Assembly: GCA_003117195.1 (NCBI GenBank)
Contig: BDSI01000039.1
Coordinates: 688,001 to 752,000 of the forward strand
Direction: 5' to 3'
From: Eudorina sp. 2006-703-Eu-15
Taxonomy: Eukaryota; Chlorophyta; Chlorophyceae; Chlamydomonadales; Volvocaceae
DNA: 64,000 bases
This document shows positions 9,071 to 21,513 of the stretch, in pieces. The first letter of the stretch is position 1, and each line of letters opens with the position of its first letter. Made by a program: the position numbers and the translations under genes. The notes beneath the pieces were generated by a model. It saw nothing but the letters and a program-made list of their open reading frames with translations. It had not been told where the DNA came from and ran no database searches.

Positions 9071-12000
9071 ATGTTCGCCACCCTGGCGCCGGACATGGCC
9101 CATCACGCGCTCGTGGCCGCGAAGCTGTTCTCGGCCTTCGTTGCCGTCGGGACGGGTCTGCTGGCGGCAGCAGCCTGGCTGGACGCCAAGCGGAAGACGC
9201 AGAAGCCGGAGGTGCAGTACGCGCCCACACAGGTGGGTAGGGAGGGAGGGGGGCAGCGGCGTCCGAACCCGCGCGGGGGAGCCCTCCCGCATCCGCCATC
9301 CGGTGTTCATTCTGCCGATGCGGAGAGGTCAACTCTCTGTAATGTCATGTGTAACGCTCGCGTCTCGGACCTGATCTTGGGTCTTCGAATCGATTGGTCC
9401 CCGACAGGAATAACTGTCAATATGTCCGGCATTTGTCATATGCCAGGTAGTGGCCGCCGCTCCGCGGGCGGCCACGCAAACGACACCGCATCGTGCTCAC
9501 CTCCACCCGGCCTCACCAGCAGGCCTCACCACTCCAGCCAACTTGTCCGTCGCCCCTCCCCGTCCCCCCCAACCCCCACTCCCCTCCCCGCCGCGCGGAA
9601 CCCCGCCTGCCGACCCAGTTCAACGAGCGCGTCCTGCGGACCTGCCCCACCCTGGAACTGCCGTACGAGCCGCTGCCGTTCTTGACCAATCCGGTGAGGG
9701 GACTGCGGTGGGGGATGACGGGGGCAGGGGCGGGGTTGTGAATGGGGGTAATGATTGGGGCGGCGGCGGGGTGTGTGTGGGGGGTGGATGAGTGAGGGGG
9801 CCGGGGGCGGTGTGTGTGGGGGGGGTCGTGAGGAGGGCGGGGGCGGGGAGCCGGGTGAGGGGATGGGGGAGGGGTTTGGGGAGGGGTGGGGGGAGGGGTG
9901 GGGGGAGGGGTTTAGGGAGGGGAGGGGGAGGGGTTTGGGGAGGGATTTAGGGAGGGGGAGGTGGAGGTGGAGGCAGGCGATGTGAGGGACCTCCGTCCGG
10001 TGGTCTCCGGGCGGACACGAGCGGGGTAACCCCCTCCCTCCCTCCCTCCCTCCCCACTGGGGACAGGGCGGACTGCGGGCTGCGCTGCGCTCCCCCTGCC
10101 ACCCTCATCGCCGGGGATCGCCCCTACTGCCGCCCCTCCACCTACTCCCTTTCGTCGTCCCCCCTCTCCACCTGACCGCTGACCAGCGCCCGCCTCCGGT
10201 TCCCAGCCTCCTGTAGGAACCTCATAGGGGAGCTCCCGCCGCACCGTTCGCCCCCGCCTCCCTCCCCCTCCACTCCTGCCCCTCCTCGACATCTTGGGTC
10301 CTCCACCGTATCCCGATCGGAGCTTTCATGGCTCTGGCAGCAGTGCAGCTTCAGTACCCCTCTACCCCTTCCCCCCAGCTTTTCAATGCCTACCCATTCC
10401 CAATCCCCCCCTCCCCCTGCCCCCTGCCACCTCCCCCTGCCCCCTGCCACCTCCCCCTGCCCCCTCCCTCCCCCGTGGCCCCCCCTCCCCCTTCCCCCCG
10501 CCTCTCATCGCAGCACGTGGAGACCATCCTGGCGGCCAAGACCCGCAGCAAGCCAGCCCTGCAGTACCGGCGGGAGATCCTCAAGGTGGCGGACGGCGGG
10601 GCGGTGGCACTGGACTGGCACCACCTCACAGGCGACCAGGTGGGGGGGGAGCGCCACGTCGGAACGGCACCGGGATCCGAAGGCTGTGGGATGTTCACGC
10701 GGTGTGAGGTGGAGGGAGGGGCGGATCCCGGTGCACCAGGCGGCTCAGGAGGGGCGTTGTGGGAGGGCGATGTGCGCATGGCCCCCATGGCCCCCATGGC
10801 CCCCATGGCCCGCACATCCACACGCGGAAGGGTGATTGCCGACCCGCCCCTCCCCGGGTTCCCTGCTCTCTCCCCGCTTTCCTCCCCCCGCCCAACGGCC
10901 TAAATCCTATATCCCCCCTCCCAAGGAACCCAGCCCCAGCCGCCCCTCCCCCCCAGCCCCCGCCGAACCGTCGCTCTGGCAGCAGCGCAGTTTGAAATGT
11001 CTTCCAATTTCCTATGCGACCCCTCCTGCCCCCCCTACCCGCCCCCTCCAGGTCCTTCCCGACGAGGCCCCCGTGCTGATCCTGCTCCCCGGCCTGACGG
11101 GCGGCAGCTGCGACAGCTACGTCCTCCACGCGGTCCAGAGCGCCCGGCGGGCGGGTATCCGAGCGGTGGTGTTCAACAGCCGGGGCACCGCGGACAGCCC
11201 CGTGCTCACCCCGCAGTTCTACAGCGCCAGTTTCACGTGCGACACCCGGTGGGTGGCTGGGGTGGGGGTGGGTGGCTGGCGGGGGGGTCTGGCGGGGTGG
11301 CTGGGTGGGTGGGTGGGTGGGTGCCTGGCTGGATGGGTGGGTGGTTGGGGGGTGGATGGGAAGGTGGGTGCCCCGCCCGGGGGCTGTTCGGTGAGGCGGG
11401 CCACCCCGCCCAGCTGCCGGATCCACGGCAGGCGGTGCGGCGGGGGGAAGAGCTGGAACCCCGGCCCCTGGCACATGCTGGAGCTCATGGTCGGCCTGTG
11501 CTGTGCTGTGCTGTGCTGTGCTGTGCTGTGCTGTGCTGTGCTGTGCTGTATGTTGTCAGTGCGGTTGTCGCCCACGTGGCCCGGCGCTACCCCCGCTCCC
11601 GGGCCCTGATGGCGGCGGGCTGGTCGCTGGGCGCCAACATCCTGCTGCGGTACCTTGGGGAGGACGGCGCCGCCACGCCGCTGAGGGCCGCGGTGTCGAT
11701 GTGCAACCCATTCGACCTGGTGCTCAGTAACAAGGTGGGCGGAGGGCGGAGGAGGGGCAGGGGAGTGGGTGAGGGGGTTAGGGTTAGGGGGAGGGGGTGA
11801 GGGTTGTTGTCTGGGGGGGGGGAGGTAGGGGTGGAAAGGGGGAAGGCGGGGATCGAGGCCGTGTCGGTGTGCGGCATTGCGTAGATAATGCGACGAGCGG
11901 ACGAGTACAAGGGAAGCGGAGGAGGAGGAGGAGGAGGAGGAGGACGGGCATATGCCAGGTTATCCAAGCAGTACACATTCCATGTAAACCGGTGATTTGA

Positions 12001-13688
12001 TACGCTCCGCCCGCCGCCCGCCCCGCTGTCGTACTGTGACATCCCCTTGCCAAGTTGCCGTCCCATATGCCGAACACCCGTCCAACCCACCCTGTCAAAC
12101 CCACCCCGTCCCCACCCCGTCCCATGTCTACCAATTTCCTGTACCCCATCCCCACCCCATCCCCACCCCGTCCCCACCCCATCCCCCCCGCTGTCCAGGC
12201 CATCCGCACGGGCTTCAGCCGCATCTACGACCTCAGCCTGGCGGCGGCGCTGCAGCGCATCTTCGCCAAGCACCGACTGCTGTGGACGGGCATGCCGCCG
12301 CCCTTCCGGGTGGAGCAGCTGCCCTCCGTCAAGTCCGTGCGCGACTTTGACGAGTGCATCACCATCCACTCATTCGGCTGGCGGGACGTGGACGAGTACT
12401 ACGTGGGCAGCAGCTCCTCGCTGTCCGTGCCGCACATCACCATCCCCACCCTCTGCATCCAGGTGGGTGGGCGGTTGGGAGTGCGGATGATGTTGATGTT
12501 GCTTACCGTTGTCGGCCGTCCGCCATCTGAACGCATGCGCTTTTGTAACGCTTACAATGTTTGTCTGGGTGAAAACGCTTTGCCGTCGCTTTGTCGTCGC
12601 TTTGTCGTCGTCGTCCAGTCACACATCGGCGGTTACCGGTTGGTTGGGTGCTCTTGTTCGGTTTTGCTGCCTTGACTGACGCAAGGGGCTGTGTGGGAAG
12701 GGAAAATTGAGCTACGAGGATCGAGGGAGCTCAGCTTGAACGGGCTGGATTGTATTAGAGCACTGAGGTGCCAGGAAGGTGCGCGACCAGCATAGGCAGT
12801 TTGAAGGCCGGGCCACGGGGGCCTTACCCCTGGGGGCTAATTACGTTGACAGCGAATTCCTGTCGCCTGGTGATGCTCGGAGCCTTTGGGCCCGTACGGC
12901 TGACGGTGCCGTACGGCTTCGGAGCGGTAGGCCCCCGGTGTCGTTGCGGGTGCGGTGATGGCGGCGGCATGCCGCTCCCGGGGTCGTCCTCTGCCCTCCC
13001 TGGGAGCGGACCACGACATGCCATGATGGTGCACCGCGGCCGAGGTCCTACATGTGTGGCCGCCCAGCCACCCCCTGGTTTGCCGTCGGATGTTAACCGC
13101 CTCGAACCGCCGTCGTTTGGTGGTTGCAGGCAGTTGACGACCCCATCGCGCCCATTGAGGGCACTCCGTTCAAGGCCCTCCGAGAGAACCCAAACTTCAC
13201 GCTGGTGACGACGCTGACGGGCGGCCACCTGGGCTGGGTCGCCGGGCCCGAGGCGCCCTTCGGAGCGCCCTGGACGGACAAGGTGCGTCCACGTGCGGTC
13301 GTCCCTGTGCGCTTCTCGTTTCCCTATCCCCTGGGTGGCGTCGTTCCTTGGTGGAGCGTGTCCTGAACTGTACCGGAGTACGTGGCATTGCGTATGATGT
13401 ATATATTTTGCCATGCGAGGGTTGAGAACAAGATTGTCTATTTTTCGCCGGAAACGCAGCGAAGTTCACGCCATGCGCGCTCGCAACTTCTGAACTCACC
13501 ACCGTTCGCTGTGATGCGCGGAAGCACCCATCCGACAAACCCTAACCCGATGCCGCAAAATATATTTGCAGGTCATGTTTGAGTGGTTGAACAGCGTCAT
13601 GCGGGAACTGAACGAGACGAAAGTGCAGCCGTCGGACTCCGCGGCAGACCTGGTGAACACGCAGGCTCAGGCGACCGTGCGGGCGTGA
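9071..13688 (+). CDS. ABHD1/3/EMB8-like alpha/beta-hydrolase, complete
   Basis: Eight exons: 9071-9232, 9619-9693, 10514-10639, 11052-11248, 11560-11734, 12199-12462, 13130-13282, 13572-13688; phases agree, giving 422 aa. The N terminus carries one hydrophobic helix (LFSAFVAVGTGLLAAAAW), fitting a membrane anchor. The fold follows COG0429/ABHD1-3/plant EMB8 proteins: LILLPGLTGGS (oxyanion region), VVFNSRG, nucleophile elbow GWSLGAN with Ser near residue 209, NPFDL, an acidic AVDDPI with the catalytic Asp near 336-337, and GGHLGW with the catalytic His near 366. All three triad residues are present. Animal ABHD3 is a phospholipase of medium-chain and oxidised phosphatidylcholine; the substrate here is not predictable. 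The start is the first ATG just before the anchor; the frame stays open upstream, so an extension is possible. Confidence 0.9.
9694..10005. repeat. G-rich intronic tract
   Basis: The second ABHD intron begins with a long run of GGGGAGGGG/GGTGGGGG-type degenerate repeats immediately after the 5' splice site at 9694. No coding signal is visible. Confidence 0.7.
11496..11549. repeat. (TGTGC)n microsatellite
   Basis: About ten perfect CTGTG pentamers lie just upstream of the 3' splice site at 11558-11559 of the ABHD gene, where they make up the pyrimidine/TG-rich acceptor region. Confidence 0.95.
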
Positions 13689-14247
13689 AGACAGTTAGCG
13701 AAGAAGATTAGAATATTGAAGAAATGGGGCTGGCTGGTCGTTGATGTGGTGAGGTTGAGAGGATGTCGGCAGGATTGCGTTTCGGGTGCTTGTTGACCGC
13801 GCGAGTGATGCGAGCGTGCCCTGGCATCGGGTATCATATTTTATTGTGATGACCGTGACAAATCTGTATTTCAAGTAAGGCACACACGCACGTTCATTAC
13901 GAAACGTCGTATTCATTTGGTAACGGTTAGGTGTGCGGGAATCGATCGCGCGCACAGTTGCTCCTTGTCAGGGTCAAGCTTGTAACTTATTTCGAAAATC
14001 AATCCTTGTTAACTGCGGGTCAGTTTCAATATACTCCATAGGGCTGTGAGCGAAGAACGTAACCAGTGGAGTTCATGCCTGCGGCTTTCTATTGTTGCCC
14101 CAGTGGGCCACTGACAATCTGTAATCATGAAATAAACTGTGATCGTGGTTATATCAGTGGATACACATGTCTGTGACAGCGGAGTGGATGATGCCTTTCC
14201 TAATTTACAACCGCGCTTTCATATAAGCAAGAAGAAATTTATTGGAA
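13689..14247. other. Intergenic spacer, ABHD 3' flank and Tmc 5' flank
   Basis: About 560 bp, noticeably less GC-rich than the introns. It should contain the ABHD 3' UTR and the promoter and 5' UTR of the downstream PAS receptor gene, which is in the same orientation. Candidate TGTAA polyadenylation signals lie at 13981-13985 and 14120-14124. Confidence 0.6.
13981..13985 (+). terminator. TGTAA polyadenylation signal candidate
   Basis: TGTAA, the usual volvocine poly(A) signal, occurs 293 bases after the ABHD stop codon. A second TGTAA at 14120-14124 is an alternative. Confidence 0.5.
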
Positions 14248-17200
14248 ATGGATCGTGAGGACGATACCAGCGAGCGCAGCAGCCTGCGAAGCGGAGCGAC
14301 AGGCAGCGAGACGTCTAGCCAGCGATCGGACGCAGCGTTCTTAAACAAAAGACGGTAGGGAAATGTTTTTTTCGTGATGAGGGAAACAGCATGGTAGTTC
14401 TGTTTTATTGTCCGACACGGTGCCTTGACTGCCACAGGAGAGCGGCTGACGCTGCTGAAGAAGAGGACCTTCTGGAGCAAAAGCGCACAATTGAAGATGG
14501 CGTGTTCTCGTGTGAGTTTGCTTCTCATCTTTGTTACAGAGTCGACGCGTCAAAGTCTGCAGTATATAATCCACGGCCGCTATCGTGCCACTTGAGCCTC
14601 CTCAGGGCAGACGGCTTTTTCCAGCAGCGCCGTCCCATAAGGACAAATATAAAATACTTGTTAATTTGCAACTTGTTGTCGGCGTCTGCCGTTGGTTTGT
14701 ACGTACGCAGCAGCGCACGTGCATTTCAGTCTCTGAGAAGGGTTGTCGTTATTCACGGTTATACTTACAAATCTGCAAACGTATAATGACTCTCTGCAAC
14801 TACAGCTTTGTCTCCTTCACAAAATGTTGTTATGGGTCACCTTAGTAAGCCCACTGAGCTGTTGCTCGCCGCAGGTCCCGCTTCCACGCTTGTGCGCCGA
14901 TTTGCTTCATACAAGTTAACGAATGCAATATTCATTGCCGTTTACGCATGTGAATAACTAGATCTGTATGAGCTTATCAACTAAGAACGACTCTGCCCAT
15001 CTGTACACGGTGCACGTCTTGGGCGCGTCTGCGCCCCGTCTGCCCAGTCCAGTCGGGTGCCAATAATCCACTCTGACGGGTGGTTTCGTTAGGGAGGGTG
15101 CAGGCAGGGGCGGGTCCAGGCAGGGGCGGGTCCAGGCAGGGGCGGGTCCAGGCAGGGGCGGGTCCAGGCAGGGGCGGGTCCAGGCAGGGGCGGGTCCAGG
15201 CAGGGGCGGGTCCAGGCAGGGGCGGGTCCAGGCAGGGGCGGGTCCGGACCGCGGCGAGAGTTTACCTCCTCCGACTCTGTTGGCAAACGAGCTCACAGCA
15301 CTAGCTTCCCGCAGACAGCTGCCGCGTTTGAGTGCCTTACCCGTTAACGGCTGTACGGGTGCAGTACGGGATGTGTCGTACTGCTTCCCCAAGGGGAACG
15401 GCAATCGGATTGGAGAGGTGCTGGGGACAGCCCCCTCGTCCCCGCCGCCGCACATGACCCTAGATCGACCGCCTGGGGCACTTCCACTTCGCCCCCCGTC
15501 CCTGGAGCCAGCCATGGGGGGATGGGCCGCCGTTCAGCCGCTGGAACGGCACCTCCTCCTCCGCAGGGAGCAATCCCCGCCAGCTTGCCGCCGGCGTTTT
15601 CCCCGCTATCCCTGACAACCCCTCGCCCCATGCCGCCAACATCCACGTCACGCCCGCACGCGCCTCCTCCTCCCCACGGGCCGGTCGGCGCACAGACCGC
15701 CCCCGACCCATTCCCGTCCGCCGCCCCCCGTCCCCCTCCGCCCCTACGGCCCTCCCTCCCCTCCTTGTAGGCATGTACACGTTGGTCCGCACCTCGGCCT
15801 TCAGCAGCTGGAAGTTCGCCGTCATCAAGGTGGTGGTGGAGTTCCTGGTGGGTTGGGGGGGGGCGGGAGGGGTCCGGGGGTGCGGGGGGGTCCGGGGGTG
15901 CGGGGGTCGGGCCGTGTGTGACCCGATGGTTGGGTTGGGTTGGGTTGGAGTGGGTTGGAGTGGGGTGGAGTGGAACCTGTGCGGCGGTGACGATGGAGGC
16001 GCAAGCGGACGCACTGGGCAGGACAGAGGGCGGGGAAGAGGGGCCGGGATGCACGCGCCGTCAACCCCTTCCCCTAAGGCTTTCCTCCCCTCCCCAACGA
16101 TTCCCCCTCCCTGCCCTGCGCTGCCCTCCCCACCCTACGTCCCTACCCCATCCTCGCTTGCTCCTTCCCCCCAAAAGATGTTTTTCCTGATTGTGTTCAA
16201 TCCGGAGTACGTCCTGTGGAAGATTGACACGTCCAGCCCGGTGTGGCAAGTGATCCGCTGGGTGCTATGGCGCTCACCTATAATCCGACTGTACGGCTAC
16301 AAGACGTACATTATCGTACTGTATGTCATGGTGGGCGTGGTCGTCGCGGCGGTGGCGGGCCTGATCTTCCTGACCCAGGCAATGCGGCGGTCAGAGCAGT
16401 CGAAGAAGCTGCGGGTGGCGGCGCTGTACCTGCACGGCGCGTACGACATCATCTTCTTCACCTGCTACGCGTCTTTCTTCGACTACTTTGTCTTCGCGGC
16501 CAACTGCAACTACATGTCGGCGGTGAAGAACCACTGCTACTTCACGGATGTCAGTGAGTAGGCCACTGGGGCGGGGTGGAGCCACTGGGGTGGGGTGGGG
16601 CCACTGGGGTGGGGTGGGGCCACTGGGGCGGGGTGGTGTGCTTCTACCTTGGGCGGGGTGGTGTACTGCACGGATCCTGAAAGGAACAGCGCGAAGAGCC
16701 GGGAATGGGGGTGCGGGAACGCCGGTTGCTTGGCAACCCGGGGAACCTCCCACACGCCACGCCGCCCTCTCCCCCCCGCACCCCCATTATGTCCTCCGCA
16801 CTCCTGCTCCTCCCGCCGCGCGGCGGCCCCCCCCCCGCCCCCTCCCCCGCAGTGTGTTTCGAGATGCCCCATGTGATACACCTGGTGGTGGCGGAGGTGA
16901 CCGCTGTGGTGTTCCTACTGGTGACGGGCTGCCTGGTGGTGGCCTCCTGCGACCTGAACCCAGTCAGTCGGGCGGCCCTGGCCTCCCCCGCCGTCTACCC
17001 CCGCCTCAAGATCCTGGCCGCCAAGGCGCTGCTGGTCGTCAGTGCGGGCGCACTGGACTGGGCGGCCAGGGTGCAGCCGGTGTTGAATGTCGTGTGCGTC
17101 TCGTTGATCACGTCGTGGAACCTGCTGGCGGTGGGTGGCTGGGTGGGAGGGAGGGAAGGGGGTGTGGGTGGGTGGGTGGACTGGAAGGGCCCGAGGGAGG

Positions 17201-20200
17201 GCGGGAGGGAGGGAAGGGTGGGTGCCCACTGGGTGGGCGGGACGCGGGAGGGAGGAAAGTGTAGGCGATTGCCTTGTAGGTAAGCCCTGAGTTGGACGTG
17301 GGTGACTGGGTGCTGGAGAGGCGGGGCCGCGCCGGCTGCGGGGTAAGGAGCCTGTCTGGGATGTACGGGTATGTACCGGATGCACGTACGGTGGTGTGAT
17401 GGTGATGACCTGGCTGGTGGTAGGAAGGGTCACATCCCGTACATCCCGTACATCCCGTACAGTCCGTATTCGTATAGCCCCGGCACCCGTCCCCCTCCAG
17501 CACTTACTTGCCCGCTCGTCCTTGCCCGCTCGTCCGGTCGCCGAACCCCTCCTCCCCCCATCACCAGATACCGCCCGCCCCAGTTCCCCGGATCCCTTGT
17601 CACGTGCCCACCGCCCGCCCGTCCTGCTGCCGCAGCAACCCTTCTACCGTACGGCAGTGAACGCCGTCTGGTGCGGGCTGTGGCTGGGGGTGCTGTACAC
17701 CACCACCCTGTACTGCGTGCTGGATTTCTCGGGGGAGCACAGCTACGGATACCTGCGGCAGTTCACCTGGGTAGGCGCCAGGGAGGGGGTTACGGCTGGC
17801 TTGACACGTGGGCAGGCTAGGGTAGGGCAGTAGGCTAAGGCGGCAAAGGTTAAACCCCTACCTACCTACCTACCTACCTACCTACCTACCTACCTACCTA
17901 CCTACCTACCTACCTACCTACCTACCTACCTACCTACCTACCTACCTACCTACCTACCTACCCATACCAAATCGCTGTCTCCCCCCTGTATGCCCCTGCG
18001 GCCCCCTGCACACACACCCATGAATCCGAATTCAACCATTTTGCAGTACGTCCTGTACGGCATCTTCCCGGTGGTGTTCGGCGGCGCCCTCCTCTGCGTC
18101 GCCTACGCCTGGTGGGCCCTGCGCCCCGCCCGCCGCTTCCGCGACGCGTCACGCGACAGCCGCCTGTCCAAGCTGTACAAGTTCTCGGGGCCCGCGGAGG
18201 TGGAGCTGCTGAGCCGCTGCATGAGGGTGATGGACGGCGAGGGCCTGGTGGCGGAGGAGGCGGCCTTCTGGGGGGAGACGGTGCTCAAGGCGGGCATGCA
18301 GGCCTACCCCGGCGACGCCTACCTGCTCATCCTGTACGCCAACTTCCTGTTGGAGGTGCGGAAGGACGCCCCCGCGGCTCGCACGCAGCTGCAGCTGGCG
18401 GCCAAGCACATGCCGTCCCTCGTGGAGCGGTACCAGGTGGGGCCGGAGGGGGCTGGAGGGGGCGGGAGGGGGGCGGGAGGGGGCGGGAGGGGTATCAGGT
18501 GGCGCGTGGGGGTCGAAAAAAGGGGGCTTGGAGGAGCAAGGGGAGAGGGAAATAAAGCAACGCTTGGGGCGACGCCAGCTGCACAGGGGTTGATAGGGCA
18601 GGGACGTGTGTGTGTGTGTGTGTGTGTGTGGCGGGGGGTGAGTGCGGGTGTTCGGATTGCCACCCTGGTCATGTCAAGTGGCCCCCGCTGTCGCTGCCAC
18701 CCCCTGGTCCGCCCAGGTGTTCTGCACACACGAGGCTTCCAAGGCGCTCAAGGACGGTCGGGAGTGCGGAATGGACCTGCAGGCCTACATCGAGTTTAAG
18801 AGGAACTACAGGTGGGGGTAGGCGGAGGCGGAGGAGGGCGGAGGGGGCGGAGGGTGGGGGCGGAGGGTGGGGGGCGGTGATTGTTTCGCGATTTCGCTGT
18901 CTTTATCGACAAAAAAGGGGGCGGAGGGGGCGGAGGGTAGGGAACCGCAGGGCGGAGGGCGGAGGATCGGAAGGCACGGGGGCGGAGGAGGGCGGCGAGG
19001 AGGGGACCCCAGGCGGGGCCAGGTGCCCGAGCGAAGGGGGGAAGGATGTCCCGGTTCAGTGGATGGCAGCGAGGGGAGTGCCCCTGTAATTCCCGGCATG
19101 GGGAATACCCCTCTCGTCCGGTCGTACGGTACGGCACCCAGTTTGACAACTGTCATCCTCCCACCCTCCGAATCCACCCTTAAAGCCGCCCGAGTCGCTG
19201 TCACCTGTCAACCCCCCCAGCTCACCTCCATACGGTAACCCAGCCTCACCCCGACCCCATCCCACCCCACCCCTCCAGAGCCGTCCTCCGAGTTCACAAG
19301 GAGGCTCTGGCGCTGCAGGTGGAGCTGTGGAAGCTGTACCTGAAGCCCCGACTGCGTGTGGCGGAGGTGGATGCGGCCATGGACGCCCTGGACCGGGCCA
19401 CGCAGCAGGCCAACCAGGTGTACAAGAGGTGGGGGCTGGGGGCCTGGGGGCTGGGAGGCTGGGGGGCTGGAGGGCTGGGGGGCAAGGGCAAGGGGCGCAC
19501 TATCAGCCCGGCCGTGCCGCACCGCACCCCACCCCGACCCAACCCTTTAACCCCCTCCTCCCCCTCCCCCCGCAACCAGGGTTCTGGAGCGCTACCCCAC
19601 CAACGGCAAGCTGCTGCGCTGCTACGGCAAGTTCCTGGAGGACATCAAACACGACCCGGCGGCCGCCGCGCGGGTGTACGCGGAGGCCAACCGCAACGGC
19701 GGCTCGGGGGCGCTGCTGGCCCTGGACCTGTCGGGGCTGCAGTCGGGGGCGGGGGCGGGGGAGCGGCCCGAGGTGCTGAGCTCCCTGACCCTGGAGGACG
19801 CCATCGTGGTCATCAACGCGGAGGGAACCATCATGATGGCGAGCCAGGTGAGGTGGAAGGGGGTACAGAAAATTGGTAGACAGGTGGATAGAGGAGGGGG
19901 CAGATCGCGACTTCGCTGTCTTCCATGACCAAAGGGGGGTACGGTACTCCCGTTGCGTGAACCCCTCCCTCCCCTCATGGGCTTCGTGGGGCCTTGTGTT
20001 TTGCCCTGGCCCTGCGTTTTTCACATACACACACCCCCTCCAGACACACATCCGACCTCAACCCCCCACATCCTCATGTCCCCCACCCACCCACCTCCCC
20101 CCTCTGGCTGGCCGGTCCCCCAGGCCGTCCAGGCCATGTTCGGCTACCCCGCCCACGACCTGGAGGGGGCGGACATCAGCCTGCTCATGCCGCCGCCCTT

Positions 20201-21460
20201 CAGCCAGCGCCACGCGGCCTACATGCAGCGCTACGTGGGGGGCGGCGAGCCGCACATCCTGGACACCGTACGGGAGGTGGTGGCGCTGCACAAGGTGGGG
20301 TTGAGGTGGGGGTTGAGGTGGGGGGGTTGGGGTTGGGGGGGTTGGGGTGGGGGGGTTGGGATGAGGTGGGTGGCTGGGTGGGAGAATCACGTTACACTGA
20401 GTGACTCACGCAACAGGGGGCCCCGGGGGGGAGCCATACAAGCTACCACCTGCAGGACCCCTCCCTCGCGGGACCCATCCAGCGGCCAGATCTCAGAACA
20501 GCTGGATGTCCTTCACCCCCCCCCTCTGGCCGACCCTACACCCTCACCTTCCCTCCCCACCCTTCCCCCCTGGTTTCCCGCCCCCCAATGGTTCCCACAA
20601 CCCGGCGCCCTGCGCCCAGGGCCGCTACGTGTTCCCCGTCAGCATCTGCGTCACCAAGCTCAGCGGCAGTGGCACCGACAGGTGGTTGGGGGGAGGGTCA
20701 CAAAAGAGCGAGGTGCAGGGAAGAGAGGACGCGAAAGGTGGAGGCAACCGGGAGGGGGAAACGGCTGCCTCCACCTTGGCCATTCCGGTTTGGGAAGTGG
20801 ATACTGAATGGAACCGCAACCCATTGCCCCCTTTCCGCCACTTCTTGTCCGCCCCAACACCCCCTCAACCGCCAACTGCCAACCGCCAACCCGCAGTGTG
20901 TTCCTGGGGCTGCTGCGCAACGTCCCCCCCTCCCTCCACGCCATGCGGGTATGGGTGTCCCCCACCGGTGTCATCCTCTGCGCCGAACAGAGCTTCAGCT
21001 CATTGATTGGGCTGGCGGAGGGAGAGATGGTGCGTAGGGGCGGGGCGGGGCGGGGGGGGCGGGGCGGGGCGGGGCGGGGCGGGGCGGGGCGGGGGGGGAG
21101 CGAGGCGGGGCGGGGCGGGGCGGGGCGGGGCGGGGCAGGGCGGGGCGGGGCGGGGCGGGGCGGGCGGGGCGGGGCGGGGCGGGGCGGGGGGGGGGGCGGG
21201 CGGGGCGGGGCGGGGCGGGGCGGGGCGGGCGGGGCGGGGCGGGGCGGGGCGGGGCGGGCGGGGCGGGGCGGGGCGGGGCGGGGGGGGGGGGGGGGGGGGG
21301 GGGGGGGGCGGGGCGGGCGGGGCGGGGGGGGGGGCGGGGCGGGGCGGGGCGGGGCGGGGCGGGGCGGGGCGGGGCGGGCGGGCGGGGCGGGGCGGGGCGG
21401 GGCGGGGCGGGCGGGGCGGGGCGGGGCGGGGCGGGGCGGGGCGGGCGGGGCGGGGCGGGG

Positions 21461-21513
<53 letters not shown>

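Noticed and set aside
11770..11800. Telomere-like GGGTTAGGGTTAGGG
   Set aside because: Only two units inside a G-rich intron; not a telomere or a convincing interstitial telomere.
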